The translations under genes were made by a program, and so were the position numbers. A stretch of 64,000 nt of DNA from Anaerobiospirillum succiniciproducens DSM 6400 (GTDB taxonomy: Bacteria > Pseudomonadota > Gammaproteobacteria > Enterobacterales > Succinivibrionaceae): assembly GCF_000482845.1 (NCBI RefSeq), contig NZ_AXWV01000014.1, positions 28,108-92,107 on the forward strand, in the 5' to 3' direction. The notes under the pieces are model-generated. The model was not told where the DNA came from. It did not search any database and saw only the letters and a program-made list of their open reading frames with translations. Below are positions 37,248 to 46,410 of the stretch, piece after piece (the stretch's first letter is position 1; every line of letters begins with the position of its first letter).

Positions 37248-38894
37248 ATGAACGCAAACAACAATTTATTTGATGCCATTATCGTTGGCGGTGGTCCAGC
37301 TGGTTTAACTGCTGCCTTATATCTGGCTCGTGCCCGTTACCGTGTTTTAGTTTTAGAAAAAGAGCGCTTTGGCGGTCAGATTACTATCACACATGAGGTT
37401 GTAAACTACCCTGGTATTGCAAAGACCTCTGGTGAGGCTCTTACCGATACCATGCGCCGTCAGGCAATGGATTTTGGTGCTGAGGTTAAGCTTTCTGAGG
37501 TTGTGGATCTCAAGCTTGAGGGCGATATTAAGGAAGTTATCACCTCTCGTGAGACCTTACGTGCTTTCTCAGTATTAATTGCTACTGGTGCAAACCCTCG
37601 TCACATCGGTTTTGAGGGTGAAGAGAAGTTCCGTGGTCGCGGTGTCGCTTACTGTGCTACTTGCGATGGCGAGTTCTTCACTGGTAAGGAGCTGTTAGTT
37701 ATCGGTGGTGGCTTTGCTGCTGCTGAAGAGGCTATGTTCCTGACCCGTTATGCAACTAAGGTAACTATCTTAGTTCGTAAAGATCAGTTCTCCTGTGCTC
37801 AGAGCATTGCCGATGAGGTTATGCAGCATCCTAAGATCAGTGTGCTCTTTAACCACGAGCTGCAAAGCATCGCTGGCGATGAGATGGGCATTACCTCAGC
37901 TAAGCTGGTTAACAACAAGACTGGCGAGACCTATGAGTACAAGGCTAAGGACAATGACACCTTTGGTGTATTCGTTTTTGCTGGCTATGTACCAAACACT
38001 TCATTAGTAAAGGATAAGGTAGAGCTCAACGATCAGGGCTACATCATTACCTCCCCAGATCAAGAGACCAATGTACCAGGTGTATTTGCAGGCGGTGACG
38101 TATGTATTAAGAACCTGCGTCAGGTTGTAACTGCAGTTTCTGATGGTGCTTTAGCTGCTTCTTCCATGGAGAAGATCGCCGCTGTAATGCACAAGAAGAC
38201 TGGTTTAGTACCTGAGGTTCCAAATGCAGTTCGTAAGGCTCCTGAAGAACCACGCGCATCTGTTGCTCCTGAGGTTAAGGCCGGCAACTTCATTTCACCA
38301 GAGTTTGTACCTCAGTTAAACGCTGTATTTGAGCGTATGGAGTCTGCTATCACCTTAAAGGTACACTCTGCAGGTGATGACAAGGGCAATGAGCTCGTAG
38401 GCGCTATGAATGAGCTTGCTAATCTTACTGATAAGCTCAAGGTAGAAGTTACCTCTGAGGGTGAGCACTTACCATTTGTTGAGTTCATCCGTGCTGACGG
38501 CAGTGCCACTGGTATGGCTTTCCACGGTGTTCCTGGCGGTCACGAGTTCAACTCATTCATCTTGGGCTTCTACAATGCATCTGGCCGTGGTCAGCCAATC
38601 GATGAGGCTGATTTAAATGCAGTTAAGGCTATCGATAAGCAATTAGACTTAAAGATCTTAATCTCCTTATCATGCACCATGTGTCCAGACTTAGTAGTAG
38701 CTTCACAGCGTATGGCTGCACTCTCTCCTAAGGTTAAGACTCACGTTTACGATGTAGGTCTGTTCCCAGATCTTCGTTCACAGTACAAGGTAATGTCAGT
38801 TCCTTGCATGGTTGTAAACAACGAGACTGTTGCCTTCGGTAAGAAGAGAATGCCTGAGTTACTCGATTACTTAAAGAGCATTGATGCTATCTAA
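37248..38894 (+). CDS. AhpF-like flavoprotein disulfide reductase with C-terminal CxxC module
   Basis: A 548-residue FAD/NAD(P)H-dependent reductase. Residues 1 to about 315 are a thioredoxin-reductase fold: FAD motif VGGGPAG, redox motif CATC (about 136-139), nucleotide motif IGGGFAAAEEA, and C-terminal FAD contact FAGGDV. After a Pro/Ala-rich linker (about 320-345), residues 350-548 resemble the twin thioredoxin-fold N-terminal domain of AhpF, with the redox pair in SCTMCPDLV (about 476-479) and a cis-Pro in MSVPCMVV. In canonical AhpF this module is at the N-terminus, so the domain order is swapped. It probably reduces AhpC, whose gene lies upstream. The weak ribosome-binding site leaves the start slightly uncertain. 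Confidence 0.88.
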   Translation: MNANNNLFDAIIVGGGPAGLTAALYLARARYRVLVLEKERFGGQITITHEVVNYPGIAKTSGEALTDTMRRQAMDFGAEVKLSEVVDLKLEGDIKEVITSRETLRAFSVLIATGANPRHIGFEGEEKFRGRGVAYCATCDGEFFTGKELLVIGGGFAAAEEAMFLTRYATKVTILVRKDQFSCAQSIADEVMQHPKISVLFNHELQSIAGDEMGITSAKLVNNKTGETYEYKAKDNDTFGVFVFAGYVPNTSLVKDKVELNDQGYIITSPDQETNVPGVFAGGDVCIKNLRQVVTAVSDGALAASSMEKIAAVMHKKTGLVPEVPNAVRKAPEEPRASVAPEVKAGNFISPEFVPQLNAVFERMESAITLKVHSAGDDKGNELVGAMNELANLTDKLKVEVTSEGEHLPFVEFIRADGSATGMAFHGVPGGHEFNSFILGFYNASGRGQPIDEADLNAVKAIDKQLDLKILISLSCTMCPDLVVASQRMAALSPKVKTHVYDVGLFPDLRSQYKVMSVPCMVVNNETVAFGKKRMPELLDYLKSIDAI

Positions 38895-38948
38895 GAGCAT
38901 CGCTTAGTGCTTTTCACTAAGTAACTTTAAATTTTCGATCGATTTGAG

Positions 38949-38980
38949 AAGCCTGCTGTCATTAGATTGCAGGCTTTTTT
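38949..38980 (+). terminator. Intrinsic terminator of the AhpF-like gene
   Basis: AAGCCTGC and GCAGGCTT pair around a 12-nt loop and run into six T, 55 bp after the stop codon. Confidence 0.8.
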
Positions 38981-39245
38981 CGTTCATGGAGCTACCAAAC
39001 AATAAAGCAATCTTTCCCCAAATTAAGATTGCCAGCACGTAAGGACAACACCCGCTAGTGAGTGCAATGGATAAAAATCACCCACAATAATTAAAGCAAC
39101 CTCAACTAATGTGTAGCAAAACAGAGCAGTTGGTACAGCTTGAGTTAGCCTGGGCTAACAAAAATGTGAGCATGGACAAAAACTTGTAATCGCATTTTAG
39201 AAATCAGAGTTGAAACGAGAAGTAACTTTTTTCACAAAAGCGGCG

Positions 39246-39303
39246 AAAAACAGCAAAAAGTGCCTAAAAAGTGATAAAAAAAGCCGCAAAATCGCATAAA
39301 ACT
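39246..39303. promoter_or_regulatory. Phased A-tracts upstream of the candidate small RNA promoter
   Basis: Runs of four to seven A begin near 39246, 39255, 39266, 39276, 39288 and 39298, i.e. 9-12 bp apart, in phase with the helix. The segment should be intrinsically curved. It ends about 40 bp upstream of the -35 hexamer at 39344. Confidence 0.6.
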
Positions 39304-39343
39304 GTGCATTATTCTCACAATATACTTTCTATCATTATTACTG

Positions 39344-39372
39344 TTGACAGTGGAAATTGACTTAGTTAGCAT
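39344..39372 (+). promoter_or_regulatory. Promoter of candidate small RNA
   Basis: A perfect -35 TTGACA (39344-39349), a 17-bp spacer and TAGCAT (39367-39372) as -10. Predicted start near 39379. Phased A-tracts lie upstream. Confidence 0.6.
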
Positions 39373-39378
39373 ATGCTA

Positions 39379-39506
39379 ATCAGGATGTTGAAGGGCACAA
39401 GAACAGCAACTTGTGTTTATCCTGAACTTTTTCCATTGTATCTCCTAGGACTCCTATGACTGGCGGCTTTCACAGCAAAAGGCCTTCAGTGATAGGGGTC
39501 TTTTTT
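39379..39506 (+). ncRNA. Candidate small regulatory RNA, about 130 nt
   Basis: The predicted transcript starts with a two-part hairpin: TCAGGAT (39380-39386) pairs with ATCCTGA (39419-39425), and inside it CACAAG pairs with CTTGTG around an 8-nt loop. A single-stranded U/C-rich stretch (ACTTTTTCCATTGTATCTCC) follows. Then comes a long terminator: GACTCCTAT/ATAGGGGTC plus ACTG/CAGT and GGC/GCC, followed by six T (39501-39506). No open frame is evident. Terminators separate it from the gene upstream, and frsA starts 460 bp downstream. It matches no small RNA that I can recognise. Confidence 0.55.
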
Positions 39507-39966
39507 ATTGTCCAAAGCAAAAGTTATAACCTCACAAGCTAAGCGTTTTCCATCAGCGCAAAGCTTGCCCATCCTGCAAACAATCTGGCGATCCAGCCAG
39601 CTAGCCCAAAATCAGTCGACTTTCCTGCCAATCAACTAGCCGATTTACTAGCAATCTATATCCAGTTGCTTAATGGATTGCGGCTAGGTATGCAGCTGTA
39701 AAGTGTTGTGATGGCGTGGGCTAACTTTAGTTTTTAGCAAATCATGAAGATAGTATTGTCATGTTGCTTTAGAACGCGTGCTAGAATGTGAAGATACTGA
39801 AAAACTATCGTAATGCCATGTTAATCCACACGTGCAATAACTGCGTGATCTTGTGCTAAGGCATAGTCTGATGGCTATATCTTTGGGGTGGATTGATATT
39901 GCTTAGATAGTTTTGTAGATGCTTTAGCTAAAGATGCTACGCACACTTCAGAGTTGGGGGTTGAAT

Positions 39967-41247
39967 ATGAGCGACAGTACAAACAATGATGTCAACTTAA
40001 GTGAAATCTTGTTCAAGCCAAAACATGATTACATTGAGACCTCTTTAATTTCAAACTCTGGATGCCCACTGCCAGATATCGGTGACGGATTACATATGAT
40101 GGGATCTCACTTTAGATCTCTGTGGTACCGTCCGATTAACCGTTATACCTGGACTTATTTAGGTGCTAACTGCCTCGATGTTGATTTGGCTCTGTCTAAT
40201 ATCGTCATGAGCAAGAATCCACGTACCCGTGCCGAGTGTTTTGACACTATTGAACAATATGGCCCAGGTAACTGGATTTATGAGTTTAGCTCCATTGCGC
40301 AAAAGCGTGTAATGCAAGCTCGTCTGTGTGAAGAGAGTGGTAATCTTGAGCAGGCGTCTCATGAGTATCGTATGGCATCTCGATACTTTGCCATTGCATC
40401 TTATCCAAATTTAAAAGGTGACGTACTAGCAGCTCAAGCATCGCTGCTTGGTCGTAAGGCTTATCGTAAGATCTTCAATGAGGTTAGCCGTACCGGTCAT
40501 TATCAAGAAGAAGAGTTCACCTTCAAGGGTGAGAAGATCTCAGGTTATCTGCACTGTGTAGATACTAAAAAGCTTCAGCCTTGTGTTGTGGTGGTTGCTA
40601 CTTACGAGTCAACCTCAACTGATTACTATCGTCTCTTCAAAGATTACCTGCGCAAGATGGGCATTGCCTTATTCATTATCGATATGCCAGGTATGGGCTC
40701 AGCTCAAAAACTCGTGCTTGATGAGCAGAGTTCTGATCTAGTTGAGGCTGCTATTGAGCATCTGCAAAAGCTTAAGTTCATCGATACCACCGCAATTGGT
40801 TTGTATGGCTATCGTTTTAGCGCTAATGCTGCAGCTAGACTTACTCTGCTTCGACCAGATTTAGTTAAGGCCCTTGCCTTAGTTAGCCCAGCAATTCACA
40901 GTGCCTACTTAAATCAGAAGGTACTCAATAGCATGTCCTTAGCTACACGATCCTCTCTTGCTAATCGTCTTAATGCTGATGCTAGCAATTGGGCTGTGAT
41001 CGTGCCTCAGCTGCAGACTCTATCATTAAAGGTTCAAGGTTTAATTGGCTACCATGCCTCTAACAAGACCCCAACCTTATCCATCTACACTCCAGTTGAT
41101 CTTAAGTACAATGACGATCGTGATATGGTATCTAAGGCCTTTAGTAACAACCACGATATTGTCTTTAAGCAGATGCGTGTAAGTGAGTTTGTGCCACGTA
41201 TCTTCACTGAGATCTCAGAGTTCTTTAGAAAGAATCTGCTCTCATAG
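39967..41247 (+). CDS. frsA: FrsA-like alpha/beta-hydrolase family protein
   Basis: The 426-residue product aligns along its length with E. coli FrsA/YafA (414): NLSEILFKPKHDYIETSLI, WYRPINRYTW, GGNWIYE-like GPGNWIYEF, YPNLKGD, the hydrolase core IALFIIDMPGMGSAQK and GYRFSANAAARL. As in E. coli FrsA the canonical GxSxG nucleophile elbow is not intact (GYRFSAN), so catalytic activity is doubtful. FrsA was reported to bind EIIA-Glc and influence fermentation versus respiration. ATG 39967 has GGGGG eight bases upstream; the in-frame codon at 39934 is less likely. Monocistronic. Confidence 0.88.
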   Translation: MSDSTNNDVNLSEILFKPKHDYIETSLISNSGCPLPDIGDGLHMMGSHFRSLWYRPINRYTWTYLGANCLDVDLALSNIVMSKNPRTRAECFDTIEQYGPGNWIYEFSSIAQKRVMQARLCEESGNLEQASHEYRMASRYFAIASYPNLKGDVLAAQASLLGRKAYRKIFNEVSRTGHYQEEEFTFKGEKISGYLHCVDTKKLQPCVVVVATYESTSTDYYRLFKDYLRKMGIALFIIDMPGMGSAQKLVLDEQSSDLVEAAIEHLQKLKFIDTTAIGLYGYRFSANAAARLTLLRPDLVKALALVSPAIHSAYLNQKVLNSMSLATRSSLANRLNADASNWAVIVPQLQTLSLKVQGLIGYHASNKTPTLSIYTPVDLKYNDDRDMVSKAFSNNHDIVFKQMRVSEFVPRIFTEISEFFRKNLLS

Positions 41248-41314
41248 CAGCTAATGCATATACGCGATAAGTATTGAGCACAAGCAAATAATCGTTGTGC
41301 AAACACCAAAAAAT

Positions 41315-41338
41315 GGGGGCCTAGGCCTCCTTTTTTTT
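41315..41338 (+). terminator. Intrinsic terminator of frsA
   Basis: GGGGGC and GCCTCC pair (one wobble) around CTAG and are followed by eight T, 70 bp after the stop codon. Confidence 0.85.
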
Positions 41339-41584
41339 ATTGGGCATGGGGTCGTTTTACGAGAGCAATTAACAGATTTAGGCACATGTTTGTGCCGTAA
41401 GGATCAAGGCATCCACGTCAAGGTATTTTAGATGGATATAAGCCATGAGCTGTGATTTTGCTGAGCGTATATTTAGTTACCAATTACCATATTGTTGCAT
41501 CCTTGCTGCACAAGGGTGAAAATCGAGTACTGATCAGCAAAGTAGGGCGCTTTTAGCTATACTGATGCTTCATCTTTACCAACT

Positions 41585-41604
41585 CCCATGGGCAAGCCCA
41601 TGGG
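41585..41604. promoter_or_regulatory. Strong inverted repeat upstream of proB
   Basis: CCCATGGG occurs twice, separated by CAAG, giving a perfect 8-bp stem with a 4-nt loop; each half is itself palindromic. No T-run follows, so it is not a simple terminator. It lies 86 bp upstream of the proB ATG, downstream of a TATACT hexamer, and may be part of the proB leader or an operator. Confidence 0.5.
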
Positions 41605-41690
41605 GTTCCTGCGTATCAAGGTTAAGCGTTTTCAGGTGCAGCCATGCATGCGCCTATAGAGAGTAAGTTTTTTAGTTCGGGTGACAAAAC

Positions 41691-42842
41691 ATGTCAAATC
41701 ACAAAGATAAGCATAAGAGCGCCAAAGAGTCAGTAGAAAATTCTAAGAGCATTGTAATTAAGCTCGGCACTAGTACTTTAACTCATGGCGGCAAGAAGCT
41801 TGATCGTGCTCATATGCTGGAGATTGTGCGTGTAGTAGCTAAGATGCGAGAGGCAGGACATAAGGTAACTTTAGTCTCCTCTGGCGCTATGGCTGCTGGT
41901 CGTGAATTAGTCGAAAATGCTTACTCTTTACCGCCCGTTTTAAGCTCCAAGCAATTACTTGCATCTGTTGGTCAAGGTCGCCTGATTGAGGTATGGGCAT
42001 CTTTATTTGCTATTTACAATATCCATATTGGTCAGCTGTTATTGACCCGAGCCGACTTAGAAAACCGTGAGCGCTTTTTAAATGCTCGCGATACTCTTTT
42101 TGCCTTGCTTGATAATGGTATTGTTCCAGTCATTAATGAAAATGACGCTTTATCAACAGCTGAGATCAAGGTAGGCGATAACGATACGCTAGCTGCGATC
42201 ACAGCTTGTGCTATTGAGGCTGATCAGCTCATTTTACTCACCGATCAAAAGGGTCTTTTTGATGCAGACCCACGTTCTAATCCTGATGCCAAGCTTATCT
42301 CTGAGGTTAAGCACATTGACGATAAGATCTTCTCTCTTGCCGGCGGTTCAGGTACTTCCTTAGGTACTGGTGGTATGTACACCAAGGTCAAAGCTGCAAG
42401 CATTGCAACTAAGGGTGGTGTAGAACTAGTCATTGCCTCTGGTAGCGATCCTTTAGTGATGCTTGATCTTATTGAAGATCATGGTGAGGGTACTTTCTTT
42501 AGAACCGACGCAAGTCCAATGGAGCTAAGAAAGGTATGGCTATCCTCAACTACCAAGCCATCTGAGGCTATTGTGATTGATGATGGTGCCGTTAGCGCTC
42601 TTAAAGAACGTGGCTCTTCGTTATTACCATCTGGCATCGTAGCGATCAAAGGCGAGTTCTTACGTGGTGCAGTTGTCTCCATCACTACTAATACAGGAGA
42701 GATCATCGGTAAGGGCATCGTGCGCTATAGCTCGGGTGAGTGCGAGCAAATTTGTGGCTGTAAGTCAGATGAGATTGAAGAGCGATTAGGATTTTCTAAT
42801 GGCGTGGTAATTCACCGTAACGATTTAGTGGTGAATGATTAG
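41691..42842 (+). CDS. proB: Glutamate 5-kinase
   Basis: First enzyme of proline synthesis, phosphorylating glutamate. The product has 383 residues (E. coli 367). Amino-acid-kinase domain: SIVIKLGTSTLTHGG, LVSSGAMAAGRE, INENDALS, GDNDTLAA, LLTDQKGLFDADPR and GTGGMYTKVKAA. The C-terminal PUA domain (about 295-375) is present (LPSGIVAIKGEF, GIVRYSS). It is upstream of proA with a 217-bp gap on the same strand. The first 15 residues are polar and extend beyond the usual start. Feedback inhibition by proline is expected from the family. Confidence 0.96.
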   Translation: MSNHKDKHKSAKESVENSKSIVIKLGTSTLTHGGKKLDRAHMLEIVRVVAKMREAGHKVTLVSSGAMAAGRELVENAYSLPPVLSSKQLLASVGQGRLIEVWASLFAIYNIHIGQLLLTRADLENRERFLNARDTLFALLDNGIVPVINENDALSTAEIKVGDNDTLAAITACAIEADQLILLTDQKGLFDADPRSNPDAKLISEVKHIDDKIFSLAGGSGTSLGTGGMYTKVKAASIATKGGVELVIASGSDPLVMLDLIEDHGEGTFFRTDASPMELRKVWLSSTTKPSEAIVIDDGAVSALKERGSSLLPSGIVAIKGEFLRGAVVSITTNTGEIIGKGIVRYSSGECEQICGCKSDEIEERLGFSNGVVIHRNDLVVND

Positions 42843-43059
42843 TTACAAGGTTATGCTTTACTCTTTGTCTTTTTGCTTAAAGATCAGGCCCTCAAGGCGA
42901 TATATACAGCACAATTAGGCACAAAAGGACAAACTTAATACCACAATCAAGAACATAACTGATACACTAGAGTTTACTGCTCATGGTGTTGCTATGGCTT
43001 ATGGTAGTTATGAAAGAATATTTGTGCGACATTAGATCGTAATCGGAGAGGGGTTGTGT

Positions 43060-44325
43060 ATGAATTTTTCTGTAGATATGCATAAGCTTGGCTATAACGC
43101 AGCTACTGCTGCGCAGTCACTAGCTATTGCAGGCACTAATGAAAAGAACGAGGCCCTAGCCGGTATTGCTGCAGTCCTAACTAAGATGAAGTCTTTCATC
43201 ATGGACGTTAATGCCAAGGAAGTATCTGATGCAAAGGCTCGTGGTTTACCAGCCCCAATGATCGATCGCATGACTTTAACTGAGGCCCGTTTCGATGAAA
43301 TGATTCAGGGCATTCACAATGTAATCGAGCTTCCTGATCCTGTTGGTCGCATTCTTGATGGCCATATTGAGCCATCTGGCTTAAATATCATTCGTAGAGC
43401 TGTACCTTTAGGTGTTGTCGGTGTGATTTATGAGTCACGTCCGAATGTAACCGTAGATATTGCGACTTTATGTATTAAGTCAGGTAACGCCTGTATCTTA
43501 CGTGGCGGATCAGAGTGCTTCCAAACTAACCTCACTATGTATGAGCTTATTCAAGAAGCATTAACTAATAGCGCAATTCCAGCTTCATCCGTAAATCTGG
43601 TTACCTCAACTGAACGAGAGCTGGTTAATCAGATGCTCACCTTGAGTGATTTTATTGATGTAATCATTCCTCGTGGCGGTGAGGCTTTACACCGTATGTG
43701 TGTTAAGCACGCTACTGTACCAGTCATCACTGGTGGCTTTGGTGTATCCCACATCTATGTAGATAACACTGCAGATATTGAGCGTTCAGTAGATATCATT
43801 ATCAATGCTAAGACTCAAAAGCCTTCTGCATGCAATGCCTTAGATACCTTGCTTATTCACTGTGAGAAGGCTTCAACTTTGCTGCATAACTTAGCTCCAG
43901 AGCTTGAAAAGCATGGTGTTTACGTACACGCTCACGGCGTTGCTGATGACTTATTACGTGATTATCCTTTCAAGGCAAAATGCTCCGAGGCTGACTTTGA
44001 TACTGAGTTCTTAGGCTTGCATATGAATGTGATGATCGTTGAGAGCGTATCCGATGCCATTTTGCACATTCGCAAGCACAAGGCGATTCACTCAGATGCC
44101 ATACTCACTGAGACAATCAAGAACGCTAAGATCTTTGAGCGTTCTGTACCCTCAGCCTGTGTCTACATCAACTGTTCTACTCGCTTCTCTGATGGCGGTC
44201 AGTTCGGTATGGGTGCAGAGGTTGCGATCTCAACTCAGAAGCTGCATGCCCGTGGTCCAATGGCTCTAGAGGCTTTAACCACTTATCAGTATGTTTGCCA
44301 CGGTGACTACTTAGTGCGTAAATAA
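43060..44325 (+). CDS. proA: Gamma-glutamyl phosphate reductase
   Basis: Second enzyme of proline synthesis, NADPH-dependent, making glutamate semialdehyde. The 421-residue product (E. coli 417) contains VIYESRPNVTVDIATLCIKSGNACILRGG, the catalytic cysteine in KPSACNALDTLLIH, and the family signature near the C-terminus (FSDGGQFGMGAEVAIST). ATG 43060 has GGAGAGGGG upstream, better than the in-frame TTG at 43054. It acts with proB just upstream; the labile intermediate is thought to be channelled between the two. Confidence 0.96.
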   Translation: MNFSVDMHKLGYNAATAAQSLAIAGTNEKNEALAGIAAVLTKMKSFIMDVNAKEVSDAKARGLPAPMIDRMTLTEARFDEMIQGIHNVIELPDPVGRILDGHIEPSGLNIIRRAVPLGVVGVIYESRPNVTVDIATLCIKSGNACILRGGSECFQTNLTMYELIQEALTNSAIPASSVNLVTSTERELVNQMLTLSDFIDVIIPRGGEALHRMCVKHATVPVITGGFGVSHIYVDNTADIERSVDIIINAKTQKPSACNALDTLLIHCEKASTLLHNLAPELEKHGVYVHAHGVADDLLRDYPFKAKCSEADFDTEFLGLHMNVMIVESVSDAILHIRKHKAIHSDAILTETIKNAKIFERSVPSACVYINCSTRFSDGGQFGMGAEVAISTQKLHARGPMALEALTTYQYVCHGDYLVRK

Positions 44326-44363
44326 GTAACACTAAGCTCATAAGTTAACCAAAGAATTCAATG

Positions 44364-44411
44364 CGCCCCATGACTACCTCCGAGTGTGGTATTCACGGGG
44401 CGTTTTGTTTT
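44364..44411 (+). terminator. Terminator of proBA
   Basis: CGCCCC(A)TGA(C)TACC pairs with GGTA(T)TCA(C)GGGGCG around a 9-nt loop and is followed by TTTTGTTTT, 40 bp after the proA stop codon. Confidence 0.8.
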
Positions 44412-44419
44412 CAAAAAGC

Positions 44420-44760
44420 ATCAAAAAGATCACGGCTTAGGATCGTAACTTAAGGATCACAAAAATGAGGGTCATGGCCACGCATGATCTGCTAGCTAGA
44501 GCAGATATAACTTATGGATTGCCTAGATCATGGGAGAGCTAGCGTTAGCACTAAGATCATGACTGAGCTTGCGTTAGTACTGAGATCACGGCTTAGCAAG
44601 CGTTAGCTATAGTGTGGCTAAGCTAGCGTTAGCACTGAAATCACGGGTGAGATAGCGTTAGTACTGAGATCATGTGAGATCTTGCGTTAGTACTGAGATT
44701 CGACTGGGCTAGCGTTGACGCTGAGATCATGACTGAGTTGGCACTAAGAGCACGGGGGCA
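44420..44760. repeat. GATC-containing tandem array, period about 28 bp
   Basis: Units of GCGTTAGYACTGAGATCA recur near 44540, 44570, 44625, 44655, 44685 and 44710. The reverse complement of GCCGTGATCT is exact at 44427 and 44583. Compared with the arrays at 8.2 and 22.4 kb, the core lies on the opposite strand and the rest of the unit is different. It fills much of the spacer between proA and uspE paralogue 2; no gene is seen there. Confidence 0.8.
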
Positions 44761-45173
44761 TGTGGTTCGGTATGGCATTTAGGCAAGGCTTGGTCACGCG
44801 GTTGTGCTATGCGTTGCAAGGCAAGGTAGTATGCGTTTGCTTATCTTGAGTAGATAGGCGTGAGCTTCAATCATCTTTTAGTGAGTAAAAATGAGCAAAA
44901 GTGGTGTGAAGTGCAGTGTCTTATATTTAATTGGCATGAGTATGGGCGGGATTTAGCTGCTTTCTTTGTGTGCAATTAACGTACAGCATTGTGCAAATTT
45001 AGCCAAATACATGAACAAACTGTGATGAGTGAATCCTTGTTGGCAAAAAGACCGTATGAATTGAGATGTAGGGCGGAAAAATGGATAGTTCGCTTAGGCT
45101 AATCTGACTTGCTTTGTCATAATGAAGTTGTAAGCAATAGCTTTCTCTGTTTATGAGAAGTAAGGAGGAGTTT

Positions 45174-46082
45174 ATGTCCTATAAGGTTGTGGTGCTGATT
45201 AAGCCAAAAGATGAGCAGCCAGCCCTTGATCGTGCAGCAGAATTTGCGCGTTTTATGCCAGATCTGGAGGTAGTTGCTGTACGCGTTGTTAATGAGTTTA
45301 CCGAGGATAAGAAGCAAGCCCTCGAGCAAACTTACACTCGCGAGCTTATCAATCTCAAAGGTCGCTATCCAAGCATCGAACACTTTACCCCAAAGGTACT
45401 GTTTGCTGAGGACGTAGCTGAAGGTTTCTGCGATTTTGCTGGTTGTGCATCTCATCAGTTCGATCTGGTAATCATTTCAGCCAACAAGCGCAATACTTTA
45501 AAAGATCTGTTCTTCTCCACTATCGACTCTCAGATCATGCGCAAGGTTCCAGTGCCTCTCTTAGTAGTTAAGGATGCACAGGCTCCACAGCGTCTTAGCA
45601 GAGCTATTGTTCTTGCAATCGATTTTGAAGAAGACAATCACGACAAGTTTGTTGATGAGGTTTTATTCGAGTCAGCTAAGATCTTTGCTGATAACTTCAA
45701 TGGCGAGGTTCACGTCTTAAATTGCGTACCACCACGTCATACTAGCCTCATGGGTGGCAACTTAAGTCAGTCTGTTATCTTAGGTAACAAGAAGCCTTTA
45801 TCTCGTACCGATGTTCATGCTCAGGCTCTGTGCGCTTTTGCTGAGCGTCATGGCATCCCACAGGAGAACTGCCATATTGCAGAAGGCCGTGTAGATGAGA
45901 TGATCCCTAAGGTATGTGAAGGCCTTGAGGCTCGCATGGTATGTATGGGCACCTCCAATAATGATGGCATCTTAAGTGCTATCGACCAGGGCGCATCTGA
46001 GCTCGTATTAGAGCAGGTTAAGGGTGACCTCTTTATCGTTAACCGCCTTGTTAAGCTCGAGAATCTTCGTCCAAAGAGCTAA
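45174..46082 (+). CDS. uspE: Universal stress protein E, paralogue 2
   Basis: A 302-residue two-domain Usp protein starting MSYKVVVLIKPKDEQPALDRA, with the second domain from about RAIVLAIDFEEDN. The C-terminal region has CMGTSNNDGILSAIDQG, less like the ATP-binding glycine motif than in paralogue 1. AAGGAGG lies directly upstream of ATG 45174, so this start is preferred over 45153. The pair HGIPQENCHIAEG here and HNIPEENCHIAEG in paralogue 1 shows common ancestry. It has its own terminator. Confidence 0.88.
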   Translation: MSYKVVVLIKPKDEQPALDRAAEFARFMPDLEVVAVRVVNEFTEDKKQALEQTYTRELINLKGRYPSIEHFTPKVLFAEDVAEGFCDFAGCASHQFDLVIISANKRNTLKDLFFSTIDSQIMRKVPVPLLVVKDAQAPQRLSRAIVLAIDFEEDNHDKFVDEVLFESAKIFADNFNGEVHVLNCVPPRHTSLMGGNLSQSVILGNKKPLSRTDVHAQALCAFAERHGIPQENCHIAEGRVDEMIPKVCEGLEARMVCMGTSNNDGILSAIDQGASELVLEQVKGDLFIVNRLVKLENLRPKS

Positions 46083-46128
46083 CGCATAATAGCTAAATTA
46101 AGTTTTAGCTTGCTCTGTTAAATATAAA

Positions 46129-46154
46129 GGCCTCACTTTAAGTGGGGCTTTTTT
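46129..46154 (+). terminator. Intrinsic terminator of uspE paralogue 2
   Basis: GCCTCACTT and AAGTGGGGC pair (one G-T) around a short loop and are followed by TTTTTTGTT, 45 bp after the stop codon. Confidence 0.85.
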
Positions 46155-46410
46155 GTTGGAGCAATTAACAGCGCAGAGCAAATTAAGCTGCGTCTTAGCT
46201 TAGTAAGTTTCATTGCTGCGTTTAGTTGCTAAGTTTCGCATCACTTTTGTGATGTAAAATAGTCCGTGAGTGGATTAAAATAGTATCCAAATTTAAAGGA
46301 GTTGAGACGCCGCTAGAGCCATGGGGGCTGTTTTATCATTGTTCTGTAGTGTGTTAAGCCATGGTGGCTTGGATGTTTGGTGCTACAGATAGTGCGCGTC
46401 GAAAAAAGTT

